Positions 42,411 to 50,767 are shown, numbered from the stretch's first letter. The stretch is DNA of 64,000 bases from a candidate division TA06 bacterium B3_TA06 (GCA_005223075.1 NJBO01000007.1:40347-104346); one strand, 5' to 3'. Numbers and translations: made by a program. The notes: generated by a model not told the origin, from the letters alone.

Positions 42411-43079
42411 ATGAAAAGATCGGTGTTAATGACGTTAGGATTGCTTCTCGGGGTGAGCGTGGTGGTTGCTGCGCCTGTTCTGTTTGAAGCCTACCAAGAA
42501 GGTACGGTTTCTATACCCATGGATAAAGAAGATACTCTAAGTGTAGTTGAGGTATCGTTTTCCGTTGACTCTGCTTGTTACGCTCAGTTCGCCGCAGGAG
42601 GACAGGCAAAGAATGCAAAGCTAGGGCTGGAGTTGGATGGGAACAGCTTGCCGCCTGTGGCGCTCGTGATCACGGACGGCAGAGGTGGAACAGTATCGTT
42701 TACTCTTATCTACACCTATCTGCTTGATTCTGGGGAGCACGCCGTCTCTCTGCGACTTGCTCATCACTATATCGCCCGCGATTATACTGCTACTTGCAGA
42801 GATGCCTACCTTCAAGCCCTTATCTTCCTGCCGGATACCGCAACTGCTATTGCGGAGCAGCCCACCAGCGATGCCGAGCCGACGGGCAATACCCCAAGCC
42901 TGATAAGTTCAAGACCATACGTGAACGTGGCCGGGGCAAGCGAGCTTGTGGACGCAACGGGACGAGTGATTGAGGGAGCGATCTTAGATAACAAGGTCTT
43001 CATCTCCAACCTACCCACCGGCACCTACTTTGCACGGGACGGCGAGCACACGATAGTAAAAATCGTAAAGGTCGAATAA
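42411..43079 (+). CDS. Secreted protein with sorting-tail-like C terminus
   Basis: 222 residues from the ATG at 42411 after AAGGAGG (an in-frame TTG 6 bp earlier lies too close). Signal peptide VLMTLGLLLGVSVVVAA. A beta-sandwich-like body with DTLSVVEVSFSVDS and GEHAVSLRLAHHY, then a reduced tail: ELVDATGRVIEGAILDNKVFISNLPTGTYFARDGEHTIVKIVKVE (in blocks). The tail keeps G.Y…..VKIV but lacks the final RLxxR. Promoter TTGACA-17-TATACT. Function unknown. Confidence 0.68.
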   Translation: MKRSVLMTLGLLLGVSVVVAAPVLFEAYQEGTVSIPMDKEDTLSVVEVSFSVDSACYAQFAAGGQAKNAKLGLELDGNSLPPVALVITDGRGGTVSFTLIYTYLLDSGEHAVSLRLAHHYIARDYTATCRDAYLQALIFLPDTATAIAEQPTSDAEPTGNTPSLISSRPYVNVAGASELVDATGRVIEGAILDNKVFISNLPTGTYFARDGEHTIVKIVKVE

Positions 43080-43658
43080 ACCACAGATTACACAAATTTC
43101 ACCGATTTGGTAGGGGCAAGGCATGCCGTGCCCCTTTTGCAAATTGCGCCGGAGTAGATCCAACGCAGCCACAACGCTTCGCTCGCGGATGGGCAAACGA
43201 TCTCCTGGAAAGAACCCCAGGCCGAGATTTGATCAGACATTCAGCCAATTTCCTTCTTTGACGTCGCCCTTCGGTCGAGTAGATTTTTATGTAAGGCAAT
43301 AGGAAGGGAAAATGCTAGTTTCGATATAGAGATTAAATCTCGATATTTTGTCAATTCTTTATGTATCTGGCTACGTTTTCTAAGGTGACTAGATTGTTTC
43401 ATTGGCAATCTTTGAAATTTCGGGTAAAAAAAGTTGCTGAATCGCACTCCCAGGGATGGGCAAATTTCTACCCCAAAAAAGCACAAAAATACCCCAAAAA
43501 ACATCCCGAATTGCATTCAAATCTGACGAACGTTGCCATAATCTGATACCAAAAACCCCGCCTTTCAACGGGGGGATAAAATTCTTCGGGGTGAAAAAAA
43601 CCTCAAGCCGCACGGCCAATTCACTTGACCGGATCAGGATTTCGGTTATATTCCGAGT
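43080..43658. repeat. Gene-free repeat-rich interval
   Basis: No gene. Contains AACCACAGATTACACAAATT (43079-43104, as at 14477), a GTAGGGGCAAGGCATGCC inverted repeat (43111-43135, as at 47482), a CGAGTAGATTTTTATGTAAGGCAA tract (43276-43300) nearly identical to 10527-10550, and an AT-rich stretch with A-runs and short overlapping frames without motifs (43300-43600). Confidence 0.6.
43625..43652 (+). promoter_or_regulatory. Promoter of deacetylase-methyltransferase gene
   Basis: TTGACC-16-TATATT, 6 nt before the ATG. Confidence 0.85.
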
Positions 43659-44900
43659 ATGATAAACGCCTTCTCAGTTGACCTGGAGGAATGGTTCTGT
43701 GGACACATCCTGAACAAAGCCGTTAAGAAGAACGAGTGGAACAACCAGGAACTCCGGGTCGTTGAAGATACGAGGCGTATGCTGAAGCTTTTTTCCAGAC
43801 ATGATACGGAAGCGACCTTCTTTGTGTTGGGCTGGATCGCAGAGCGCTCGCCCGAGCTGATCAAGGAGATAGCCGATCACGGTCATGAGATAGCCACCCA
43901 CGGATATTCACATACCTCGCTTACCGAGATGACACCTCGATCCTTCGAGCAGGATCTAAAGAAGGCCATTGACGTCACAAGAAGATGCGTAAAACAGGAG
44001 ATATTGGGGTTTCGTGCGCCCTCTTTTACCATCACGAGCGCGACCTTGTGGGCGTTACAGATACTTAAAGACAACGGCATCCGATACGACTCCTCCATCT
44101 TCCCCTTAAGCCTTCATCCTGATTACGGCATCGGCAATGCGCCGCTGGCAATCCACAAGCTGGATAACTCATTAATAGAGGTCCCCTTAAGCTGCGTGGA
44201 GATCCTGGGCAAAAGGATACCTTGCGGAGGGGGTTATTTCAGGCTCTATCCCTACGGCCTGACAAAGGCGATTCTTAAGCGATGCAACCGCCAGGGGCGT
44301 CCTGCTGTCTTCTACCTGCACCCGTGGGAGCTTGACCCAGCCCAACCAAGGGTCAAGCTGGGGCCAATCAATACGCTCAGGCTAACCCTAAAGCTTTCAG
44401 AACCGATCCAAAAGCGAACCTTTCTTGATGTCGGCTGCGGGGCAGGTCGCTACTCGTTGGAGCTCGCCCGAAGAGGAGCTATAAGTGTAGTAGGTATAGA
44501 TGTTTCAGGGAGGATGATCGAGGTTTCAAAAAAGCGCGCTCAAAAAGAGGCTCTGGAAGAGAAAGCCCGGTTTATCCAGACAGACATAATGGAATACGGT
44601 CCGGACGAGGCCTTTGACATCTGTATCGGGATGGGTCTACTGGATTATATTAAGGATCCCTTGCCGACGCTGATTAAAATAAGTGAGTTGACCAGGGAGA
44701 AAGCCTTTCTTAGCTTCCCTGTACTTTGGAGTTGGAGGACGTTACCCCGCAAGATCAGGCTGGGATTAAATCGATGCCCTGTTTACTTCTACACAAGGCG
44801 CAGAATCCACGAGCTACTTTCGAAGGCAGGGTTCAAAAAGGTTGAGATCAAGCAGATGGGCCCCATGTACTTTGTGATCGCAGTCCCGGATAACCCCTGA
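43659..44900 (+). CDS. Fusion: polysaccharide deacetylase - class I methyltransferase
   Basis: 413 residues. Residues 1-232 are a polysaccharide deacetylase of the exosortase-associated type: FSVDLEEWF (catalytic Asp), RHDTEATFFVLGWIAE, GHEIATHGYSHTSLTEM (H…H metal site), GFRAPSFTI, and FYLHPWELDPAQPR. The end of that domain then runs almost at once into a methyltransferase: TFLDVGCGAGRYSLELARRG, VVGIDVSGRMIEVSKKRA, FIQTDIMEY, FDICIGMGLLDYI, to residue 413. The junction near residues 235-250 lacks the helical N terminus usual for this methyltransferase type. The ATG lies 6 nt after TATATT, so leaderless. See findings. Confidence 0.85.
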   Translation: MINAFSVDLEEWFCGHILNKAVKKNEWNNQELRVVEDTRRMLKLFSRHDTEATFFVLGWIAERSPELIKEIADHGHEIATHGYSHTSLTEMTPRSFEQDLKKAIDVTRRCVKQEILGFRAPSFTITSATLWALQILKDNGIRYDSSIFPLSLHPDYGIGNAPLAIHKLDNSLIEVPLSCVEILGKRIPCGGGYFRLYPYGLTKAILKRCNRQGRPAVFYLHPWELDPAQPRVKLGPINTLRLTLKLSEPIQKRTFLDVGCGAGRYSLELARRGAISVVGIDVSGRMIEVSKKRAQKEALEEKARFIQTDIMEYGPDEAFDICIGMGLLDYIKDPLPTLIKISELTREKAFLSFPVLWSWRTLPRKIRLGLNRCPVYFYTRRRIHELLSKAGFKKVEIKQMGPMYFVIAVPDNP

Positions 44901-45431
44901 TCTGATTAAAGATAATCCGACAGAAAATTCTGGCTGGAAGCTTGGGTTTAGAAATACCTTGTCCATGGTCAATACATCGTTACCAGGTAGGAGGGGGTTG
45001 AGGTCATCGAGGAGGGCCACTGGGAAGAGAGAGAAGTTATCATCGAGGTGATTGTAACCAAGAGATTGAAGTTTGGTTTATGCCCCTCAAGGGTACAAGG
45101 GGCGACAGCCCACCCATACCTTTACCGAAGTGTGGCCTTTTGATGTTATAGACATACTGCCATGCCTGAGCTGATCGTAACAGATCGTCAGTATCCTTCC
45201 AGCTGAGTATACAGGGCAGATAGAACTCCTGATCATCGGTAAGATGACTTCTTTCTACACGACCGTTATACCCCTTACGTCCCAAAGGTATTCTTGCCAG
45301 CACAGCGTTCCAGGGACTGTAGAGAGTCTCTTGGAGTCTCTCCAGCGTCCTTGGGCTCTTTCCACCAAATACCCTATGGGGCAACTTCTTGCCCCAAGGG
45401 GCACGCTGCTCCTCGCCTGAGTCCGTCTTTA

Positions 45432-45502
45432 ACCCTCCTTTTGCCCCTTCGGGACAAAAGATCGGGGTCCCCGCACGAACTTCAGTTCGTGTGGGGTGAA
45501 AG
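45432..45502 (+). repeat. Composite hairpin element (two hairpins)
   Basis: CTCCTTTTGCCCC-TTC-GGGACAAAAGATC then GGGGTCCCCGCACGAACT-TCA-GTTCGTGTGGGGTGA. Inside the transposase remnant. Confidence 0.85.
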
Positions 45503-45550
45503 AACGGCTCCTTTACTTCCCATGCCCAGTGGGCAGGGTAGAAGCGTTTG

Positions 45551-45624
45551 CCCCCTCCTTTTCTCCTTTGGAGAAAAGATCGGGGTCCCCAAGCGGTTGC
45601 TTCGCAACCGCTTGGGGTGATAGG
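45551..45624 (+). repeat. Composite hairpin element (two hairpins)
   Basis: CTCCTTTTCTCC-TTT-GGAGAAAAGATC then GGGGTCCCCAAGCGGTTGC-TTC-GCAACCGCTTGGGGTGA: a fully paired stem with its own sequence. Inside the transposase remnant. Confidence 0.88.
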
Positions 45625-45865
45625 ACGTTTTGAGAGGCGAGATGTGAGGACGGCGGGAACGATCCCGTAGTCCTTTCTCTCCCTCCTCCTCGTATCTGCG
45701 AATCCACTTATACCCCTACGGGGCACTTACGTACTACCTGTCTGGATGTCCCTATCTCTCTTGCCGTTGCCGAGATGCTTGCACATCGCGGGTAAGTCTC
45801 TATAATCATACGTCTTGCCTGGATGGGGTTCATTTTGTGTAACCTCTGGTAAGATACTTGCATAA

Positions 45866-45924
45866 GCGGTGGATCTCCTTTCTTAGTTCTCTTTTTGTAA
45901 GTCTAAAGGAGATCCCCGCCTTTT
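45866..45924 (-). terminator. Long inverted repeat upstream of the transposase remnant
   Basis: GCGGTGGATCTCCTTT (45866-45881) pairs with AAAGGAGATCCCCGCC (45905-45920): an 11-bp perfect stem extended by GCGG/CCGC with one mismatch. T-rich flanks follow on the plus strand. It may be a terminator or the end structure of the dead insertion sequence. Confidence 0.5.
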
Positions 45925-45988
45925 CTAATATTCTCCCCACCCTCTTACCAACCTGGTAACCATCTCTTGGCGCACGCACCACACCCCC

Positions 45989-46016
45989 TTGACAAGTCTT
46001 AGCAATAAACTATACT
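45989..46016 (+). promoter_or_regulatory. Promoter of gene 46040
   Basis: TTGACA-16-TATACT. Confidence 0.85.
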
Positions 46017-46039
46017 TAACAAGCTAAAGGAGGCTATGC

Positions 46040-46270
46040 ATGGAGAGTCGAAGCAAACCAAAACCCGAGAGGGGATCTGAGCATTACCCAAGCCCTGAGC
46101 GGATGCGTGAGATTGAGGAAGTATTCCGCAAGATGGAGCTTGATACGGAGGAGAAACGGAGGGAGATGTCATCAAAGGGGTATGTGTGCGAACCTGAAGA
46201 GCCTTCTAAGAAATGCTGGGTAACCAGCTTGTCAGATTCATCTAACCTGGATGTCTTCAAAAGACAATAA
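46040..46270 (+). CDS. Small hypothetical protein
   Basis: 76 residues, charged: PSPERMREIEEVFRKMELDTEEKRREMSSKGY. ATG after AAAGGAGG; promoter TTGACA-16-TATACT at 45989-46016. Its TAA overlaps the ATG of the truncated protease fragment (TAATG), so they were once coupled. No family recognised. Confidence 0.6.
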   Translation: MESRSKPKPERGSEHYPSPERMREIEEVFRKMELDTEEKRREMSSKGYVCEPEEPSKKCWVTSLSDSSNLDVFKRQ

Positions 46271-46425
46271 TGCCAAATTGGAAAGATCTCCTTGAGGAAA
46301 TAAAGACTTACCCCCCGCCCACAAGTCCTTTCGACGCTGTTAGACGGAAATATCTTAAACAATTACATAAAACTTCAGGGCGCAATATAATCCGTGCACC
46401 ACGCCTGTGTCCTTACTCTAAGTGA
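46270..46425 (+). pseudogene. N-terminal fragment of an SDH/SppA-like serine protease
   Basis: 51 residues (MPNWKDLLEEIKTY, then PFDAVRRKYLKQLHKTSGRNII) match the N terminus of SDH-family Clp-fold serine proteases, where …RRKYLKkL…tGRN… precedes the protease domain. It then stops abruptly. The next ~36 codons in another frame (to 46504: LSETPAYKIIENHEGVAYIKN) look like the C-terminal end of a different protein. A deletion seems to have fused two gene ends. Confidence 0.6.
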
Positions 46426-46518
46426 AACACCAGCTTATAAGATTATCGAAAACCACGAAGGGGTCGCTTACATTAAAAACGTAGGTCTAGGTAAACCTAC
46501 ATAATCCTGATATTCTAA

Positions 46519-46549
46519 AGCTCGCGTTTGAGAGCGGGCTTTTTCTTTT
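46519..46549 (+). terminator. Rho-independent terminator
   Basis: AGCTCGCG-TTTGA-GAGCGGGCT followed by TTTTCTTTT, between the remnant genes and the convergent PAP2 gene. Confidence 0.6.
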
Positions 46550-46556
46550 GTAGAAT

Positions 46557-47339
46557 CTAGAACGTAAACCGCACGCCGATTGAGAAGGGGGTAGCCTCGA
46601 TGATTGAGGATTGGCTGGGATTTTCATCCCCCTGTGGCTTTCCCCACCAGTTCTGCCAGGAGTAGAAGAAGAGCGCGGTGCCTGCACCGAGGACGGCGCC
46701 GGCTGCAACGTCGCCCGGATAATGGCGGTTGTCGGCAACACGCGTCCAACAGACCCAGCCCGCACCAGCGGCAAGGAGAGCAGTAATCCCCGATTTCGCG
46801 GCTATCGCAAGAGGCTCGTCTGCGCGCCACTCGTCCCAGGTGAAAAGACTAAGATAGGTGGCAACATTGAACGCATGGGTCGTGTGGCCCGAGGGCCAGC
46901 TCTTGCGCGCTTCATCCAGTTCGATCCCAAGCTCAAGGCGGTCGTAATAGTCGGGCCGGGGACGTCCCACCAGGTCCTTTGTAAACTCCTTGATAAAGAA
47001 CCCTGCTGCGGCCGCCTGCTCCGCTCCTTTAAGATGGCGGTAGCTGCGGTCATTAAGCCAGCCCTCCTGATTGGGCAGAAGCGCGACCAGTCCCACCGTA
47101 GCGATACTAGCCCCCCATACCCAGGGGTCAGGCACCTGTTCCTCTCGATACTCCTTGTCGCCCGGCCCGTTGATCAAAGGCTTCTCAAAGAACGGCTCAG
47201 CCTTACTGGAAATGAAACCTCCGGTAGCCATACCCAGGATCAGCCCCCAGTCAAAGGCCTCCCGCTGCCACCCCCCGTAACACCCGTAACACACCATTGG
47301 GATAATCAAGATGGGTATAAGGATTCTACTATTTGCCAT
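46557..47339 (-). CDS. PAP2-family phosphatase
   Basis: 260 residues with signal peptide (ILIPILIIPMVCYG). The three PAP2 motifs are intact: KDLVGRPRP (121-129), SWPSGHTTH (147-155) and RVADNRHYPGDV (about 208-219). PAP2 enzymes hydrolyse lipid phosphates such as phosphatidic acid or undecaprenyl pyrophosphate outside the cytoplasm. The C terminus FSIGVRFTF looks like an outer-membrane strand. The -10 box TAGAGT ends 6 nt before the ATG, so leaderless. Confidence 0.87.
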   Translation of the reverse strand: MANSRILIPILIIPMVCYGCYGGWQREAFDWGLILGMATGGFISSKAEPFFEKPLINGPGDKEYREEQVPDPWVWGASIATVGLVALLPNQEGWLNDRSYRHLKGAEQAAAAGFFIKEFTKDLVGRPRPDYYDRLELGIELDEARKSWPSGHTTHAFNVATYLSLFTWDEWRADEPLAIAAKSGITALLAAGAGWVCWTRVADNRHYPGDVAAGAVLGAGTALFFYSWQNWWGKPQGDENPSQSSIIEATPFSIGVRFTF

Positions 47340-47345
47340 CAGCGC

Positions 47346-47373
47346 ACTCTACCGCGATTATTACGGTTGTCAA
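47346..47373 (-). promoter_or_regulatory. Promoter of PAP2 gene
   Basis: TTGACA-16-TAGAGT, 6 nt before the ATG. Confidence 0.75.
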
Positions 47374-47548
47374 GCACAGGCTCAGCGTGCCCCAGCCTGC
47401 ACCGCGGTCTGGTGTCGACTGCTCCAGCCTATGCTTTTATATTATGAACGGACTGGAGAGTCCGTTCTACACTTCAAAAAATGTAGGGGCAAGGCATGCC
47501 TTTCCCTTAATGCTCCTTTTTTCTGACGCAAAAAGATCGCAGGAGAGT

Positions 47549-48016
47549 TTAGCGCTCTCTTCGCTCCACCTCGTCGAGCCAGCCGAGGCGAATGTGTGAG
47601 CGTCGGTCGCGCCGGGTGTATGGCTTGATATCTAGCACAGGCGTGCCGTCGGTCATATCCACGCCCTTGATGTGAAGGATGTTTTTATCACGCTTGAGTA
47701 AGCGAACAACCGTTAATCCCAAAGGATTAGGCCGACATGGGTGGCGGGTAGCGAATACACCTCTTTTGGGGCAAGGCCGCATCAGAGGCGAAACAAGCAA
47801 CTCTCGTCCTTTCGATAGGTGAAACCACCACAACACGTAGATGTGCGAGAAGCCATCGATGTCCTTGAGACCTTTCGCGTATTCTGGGAATATCTCGATG
47901 CTTCCCTTGATAAACCGGGAGCGCAAGGGATGGATGTCTGCGGGATCGGTGTATGGCGAGTGGATTACTCCGATGGGGCTAATGGGAATAGAAACTTTTT
48001 CAAAAAGACTAGCCAA
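47549..48016 (-). CDS. trmO: tRNA (N6-threonylcarbamoyladenosine37-N6)-methyltransferase TrmO-like
   Basis: 155 residues of the TsaA/YaeB family: ISPIGVIHSPYTDPAD, KDIDGFSHIYVLWWFHLSKG, FATRHPCRPNPLGLTVVRLL, ILHIKGVDMTDGTPVLDIKPYT. The arginine-rich RHPCRPNPLG signature is complete. TTG start after GCGAAGG, 23 bp after the membrane gene at 48039, so it shares that gene's promoter. The N terminus is a little longer than usual. Confidence 0.88.
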   Translation of the reverse strand: MASLFEKVSIPISPIGVIHSPYTDPADIHPLRSRFIKGSIEIFPEYAKGLKDIDGFSHIYVLWWFHLSKGRELLVSPLMRPCPKRGVFATRHPCRPNPLGLTVVRLLKRDKNILHIKGVDMTDGTPVLDIKPYTRRDRRSHIRLGWLDEVERRER

Positions 48017-48038
48017 GTTTGAACCTTCGCAAAAAATT

Positions 48039-48914
48039 TTATTTGAGAGGTATAGCTACGACCACTTTACAGTAAAAAGTATAATTATTTTTTTTCATTA
48101 AATCAGACTTAAGATATAGCCCTACCAAAACATAGCAGGTATCAGATATTGAAAGAGGGGGCAATTTCAGTTTACAGTAGGTGTCTTTTACAGGATAACG
48201 GTATAACCCGTAGTAATACTTACCATCTTTAGTAATGATACAAACTTCCATAGACCCAGTTTTATCTATACCAGCGAGATTTTTTACAGTTAGCTCTGCT
48301 CCTTCACGTTGGGAATAAAAAAGCGTACAGGATTTAGGTGCCAAAACTTCAAGTAACCAATGATCCATTTTGTTAAAACAAGTCTTACCTAGGCTGATTG
48401 GCGTATCTAATGAGGGATATGTGTAAGTTAAAGCCTCAATCATTCTTTCCTCTGCACGTGCCTCTTGTTCTTTAAGTTTCGCCATCGAATCGGCAGCAAG
48501 TTCTATATCACTTACTAAACCAATGTAGCTTTTTGGTATACTCTTTTTCATTTCATTTAGTGCTCGTCTTGTCTTATATGAAGTTGTAGTATCTAGGATT
48601 TGGTCAACCATTTTATAGAATTCCAGCATTTGTCTTTTTCCTTCTTCTTGTATTAGCCGCAAACTATCTGAAGCTGACTTAGCTTCCTCTTGGGCATCTA
48701 TAAGGTTCTCTTGGACTACTTTGAGCTCCTTTTGGCTTTTTTGGCTGTCAATTCCGAAATATATGGCGACTGCTAATGAAGTTACCGTAAGTACCCACGA
48801 GAGAATGGCGGTCCAGCTGAAGATCACTTTTTTATGCATACGGAATTTTCTTCTTTTCTTCGGTTTGATTTCTTCAGAAGGTTGAACTTGTTCCAGACTA
48901 TTTCCCTTTCGCAT
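48039..48914 (-). CDS. Membrane-anchored coiled-coil protein, unknown
   Basis: 291 residues, AT-rich. Basic N terminus (KPKKRRKFRMHKK), one membrane span (WTAILSWVLTVTSLAVAIYFGI), then a coiled coil (KSQKELKVVQENLIDAQEEAKSASDS…) and a C-terminal beta-rich domain with Cys (KDGKYYYGLYRYPVKDTYCKLKLPPLS). The ATG lies 6 nt after TATAAT, so leaderless. No family recognised; base composition suggests acquired DNA. Confidence 0.6.
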   Translation of the reverse strand: MRKGNSLEQVQPSEEIKPKKRRKFRMHKKVIFSWTAILSWVLTVTSLAVAIYFGIDSQKSQKELKVVQENLIDAQEEAKSASDSLRLIQEEGKRQMLEFYKMVDQILDTTTSYKTRRALNEMKKSIPKSYIGLVSDIELAADSMAKLKEQEARAEERMIEALTYTYPSLDTPISLGKTCFNKMDHWLLEVLAPKSCTLFYSQREGAELTVKNLAGIDKTGSMEVCIITKDGKYYYGLYRYPVKDTYCKLKLPPLSISDTCYVLVGLYLKSDLMKKNNYTFYCKVVVAIPLK

Positions 48915-48920
48915 TTTGAT

Positions 48921-48948
48921 ATTATAATCCCACCTTTGTAGCCGTCAA
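48921..48948 (-). promoter_or_regulatory. Promoter of gene 48914 / trmO operon
   Basis: TTGACG-16-TATAAT, 6 nt before the ATG. Confidence 0.85.
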
Positions 48949-49015
48949 GCAGGTTAGTACACGAGAATTCTTCAGGTTTCTATGGTGTTCTTCACGGAAC
49001 CGATGACAATTATGC

Positions 49016-49624
49016 ATGAAGCTGAGGGATTGGATAACGCTCGGTGCGGCGATCGTTCTGATCGCTGGTGCATTCATCCTGGGTATGCGCTGCCGAGGCG
49101 GAGAATCGCAAACGGTGGTGTTACGGGTCCACGATACACTGCGCATCAGCCAGATCGTTCGAGATACCGTGCTACGGTGGTATGAGAGGATAGTGTGGAA
49201 GGAGGCCGAGCCTGAGACGGTGGTTGTGTATGCCGACACCATCAGGCCGGACACCATCTGGGGTCGCTGGCCAGAGGCGATCATCTCGCTCGATTACTCA
49301 AGGGGGAAGCTCAGCTTCACGAGCCTTTTGCCTGTCCCGGATTCCCAGGGGGCCAGGGAAGGGATCATCAAGGATTACAGCTACAAGGTGGGCGAGCGGT
49401 TTGCGATTCGCACAAAGGGTGAGGGATTTCACGTGCGCACGAAAAGATCGGGGCCCAGGTTCGAGGTAGGGGTCGGCTCGGGGGTGAGGCTTCTCGGCGA
49501 CACCCTGCAAGCCCGTGTCGTTCCCTTCATTTTTGCCTCCTTGGTTTACCGCGGGCTGAGCCTGGGCCCCCGCCTTGACACAAAAGGGCTGCACCTCTGT
49601 CTGAGTTATAGGTGGAGCTTTTAA
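49016..49624 (+). CDS. Membrane-anchored protein, unknown
   Basis: 202 residues, N-terminal span (WITLGAAIVLIAGAFILGMRC), then a periplasmic beta-rich part (VLRVHDTLRISQIVRDTV … VVVYADTIRPDTIWGRWPEA) and a C-terminal region FEVGVGSGVRLLGDTLQARVVPFIFASLVYRGLSLGPRLDTKGLHLCLSYRWSF read in blocks, which resembles the final strands of a small outer-membrane barrel or phage-like spanin protein. Function unknown. No clear ribosome site. Confidence 0.5.
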   Translation: MKLRDWITLGAAIVLIAGAFILGMRCRGGESQTVVLRVHDTLRISQIVRDTVLRWYERIVWKEAEPETVVVYADTIRPDTIWGRWPEAIISLDYSRGKLSFTSLLPVPDSQGAREGIIKDYSYKVGERFAIRTKGEGFHVRTKRSGPRFEVGVGSGVRLLGDTLQARVVPFIFASLVYRGLSLGPRLDTKGLHLCLSYRWSF

Positions 49625-49647
49625 TGATTCTATCAGATAGGAACTGC

Positions 49648-49726
49648 GATCTTTTTGGTGAAGCCAAAAAGGAGCATTATTTGGGGGGTCCCCGCGAGTT
49701 CGCGTAGCGAAATCGTGGGGTGAAAA
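49648..49726 (+). repeat. Composite hairpin element (two hairpins)
   Basis: GATCTTTTTGG-TGAAG-CCAAAAAGGAGC then GGGGTCCCCGCGAGTTCGCG … CGTGGGGTGAAAA. Confidence 0.8.
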
Positions 49727-49852
49727 TAAGTGGATATGCGGCCCGGAGACGTGGGAATTACTTGACGCAAGGAACTTAATTGTTAAAGGCCGCCTAAGAT
49801 AGCCTCCTTCCGAGCCTCCACAAGCCACTAGGAGTCTAAGTTAATTCCCCCC

Positions 49853-49881
49853 TTGACAAATCATTCTTAAAAACATATACT
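49853..49881 (+). promoter_or_regulatory. Promoter of frameshifted gene 49887
   Basis: TTGACA-17-TATACT, 5 nt before the ATG. Confidence 0.9.
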
Positions 49882-49886
49882 CCTTT

Positions 49887-50581
49887 ATGAATTTCTTAAC
49901 TGTCATTATCTTGTGCTTGGTGCTTCCTCCCAAGCCACCAAACTTCCCTCAAACTACATCCAATGGTATGAATATTGCGAATATTCAGCTCTGGAAAACT
50001 CCCCACACTTTCACGAATACGACTGCGAGCTCCAGGATGTAGTAGATACCTTCCAGCCGCCTTACACAACCAAACTCATAGGACTTAACCACTTCTGGGG
50101 CGAGGTTGATTCCCTTTTTGGAGAGCTCAATTACTGCGCCGATACTAGTTGTACCTCACTCTCTGTTGGTGACAAAGGCGCGGTTTTCATCCGCTGGTAC
50201 CCACATGAGGAAGTGGTGGTCGTAAATATGTTGCCCTTTGGGGAACAGTTCAATTATATCGCCCATGAGAAAAAGGGGATGCAGAAGATTACTATAGGAG
50301 GCAGGAAGGCCTTACGTCTACGCGGATGGTGGTGGGATACGCAGTGCGATGATATTTATCAGGCCGTAGGCTCATTCACCACCTATCTTATACCTACGGA
50401 GAAGCTTGACTTCCGGATAACCTGTTTGACCCAATTCTATGAACGCGATCCCCACTACTGGCCGGAAGGAGTAGGCTACGAGGACGCTGTACCTGAAGAT
50501 TGGACCTACGAAAAGACAGGCCCCGACCGCATCCGCGAGCTTGAGCGGGCGGTGGAGCAGACCTTCAGACCAAAGGAGTAG
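49887..50581 (+). pseudogene. Secreted protein gene with frameshift in the signal peptide
   Basis: A perfect promoter (TTGACA-17-TATACT) lies 5 nt before the ATG at 49887. That frame codes MNFLTVIILCLVL, a signal peptide, but then runs out of frame. The body (GASSQATKLPSNYIQWYEYCEY…, 222 codons from 49913) is one base off. At the junction GTGCTTG/GTGCTTC is a 7-bp direct repeat; one more repeat would rejoin the frames into a complete signal peptide ending ASSQA. The body has conserved Cys and Trp (DTSCTSLSVGDKGAVFIRWYPHEE, WWWDTQCDDIY) but no recognised family. Confidence 0.7.
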
Positions 50582-50659
50582 CCGGTGCCCTTGATCGTAT
50601 TGAGATAAGATTGCACCCCAATCACCCTGTAATTTACTCGTTAATTCCTAGAGTAGGCC

Positions 50660-50687
50660 TTGACAAGTAAGAAATTTGGACTAAAGT
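50660..50687 (+). promoter_or_regulatory. Promoter of Ig-like gene
   Basis: TTGACA-16-TAAAGT. Confidence 0.65.
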
Positions 50688-50767
50688 AATTATAGAGGAC
50701 GGTTAGGTCCGAGGAGATGCCTCGCGACCTAGAGATGCGGGAGTAACAGTATAGGCAAGGAGGCGTA

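Larger units (their letters stand above)
44940..45833 (-). pseudogene. IS481-like transposase, broken
   Basis: Pieces of one transposase are found in order on the minus strand. N-terminal helix-turn-helix from the ATG at 45833 (MNPIQARRMIIE … SATAREIGTSRQVVRK), then WIRRYEEEGEKGLRDRSRRPH after a small insertion. The integrase core end is at about 45060-45340 (YNGRVERSHLTDDQEFYLP, WQYVYNIKRPHFGKGMGGLSPL), and after another shift LLDDLNPLLPGNDVLT near 44950-45010. The central catalytic part is missing or replaced by two hairpin elements (45432-45502, 45551-45624). An open frame of 228 codons (45040-45726) crosses these pieces and is not a true gene. Confidence 0.8.

Noticed and set aside
45040..45726. 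228-codon open frame on the minus strand
   Set aside because: It crosses transposase pieces in different original frames and two hairpin elements; it is an accidental frame through a pseudogene.
46611..47447. 278-codon plus-strand frame opposite PAP2
   Set aside because: Antisense shadow of a gene with three intact PAP2 motifs.
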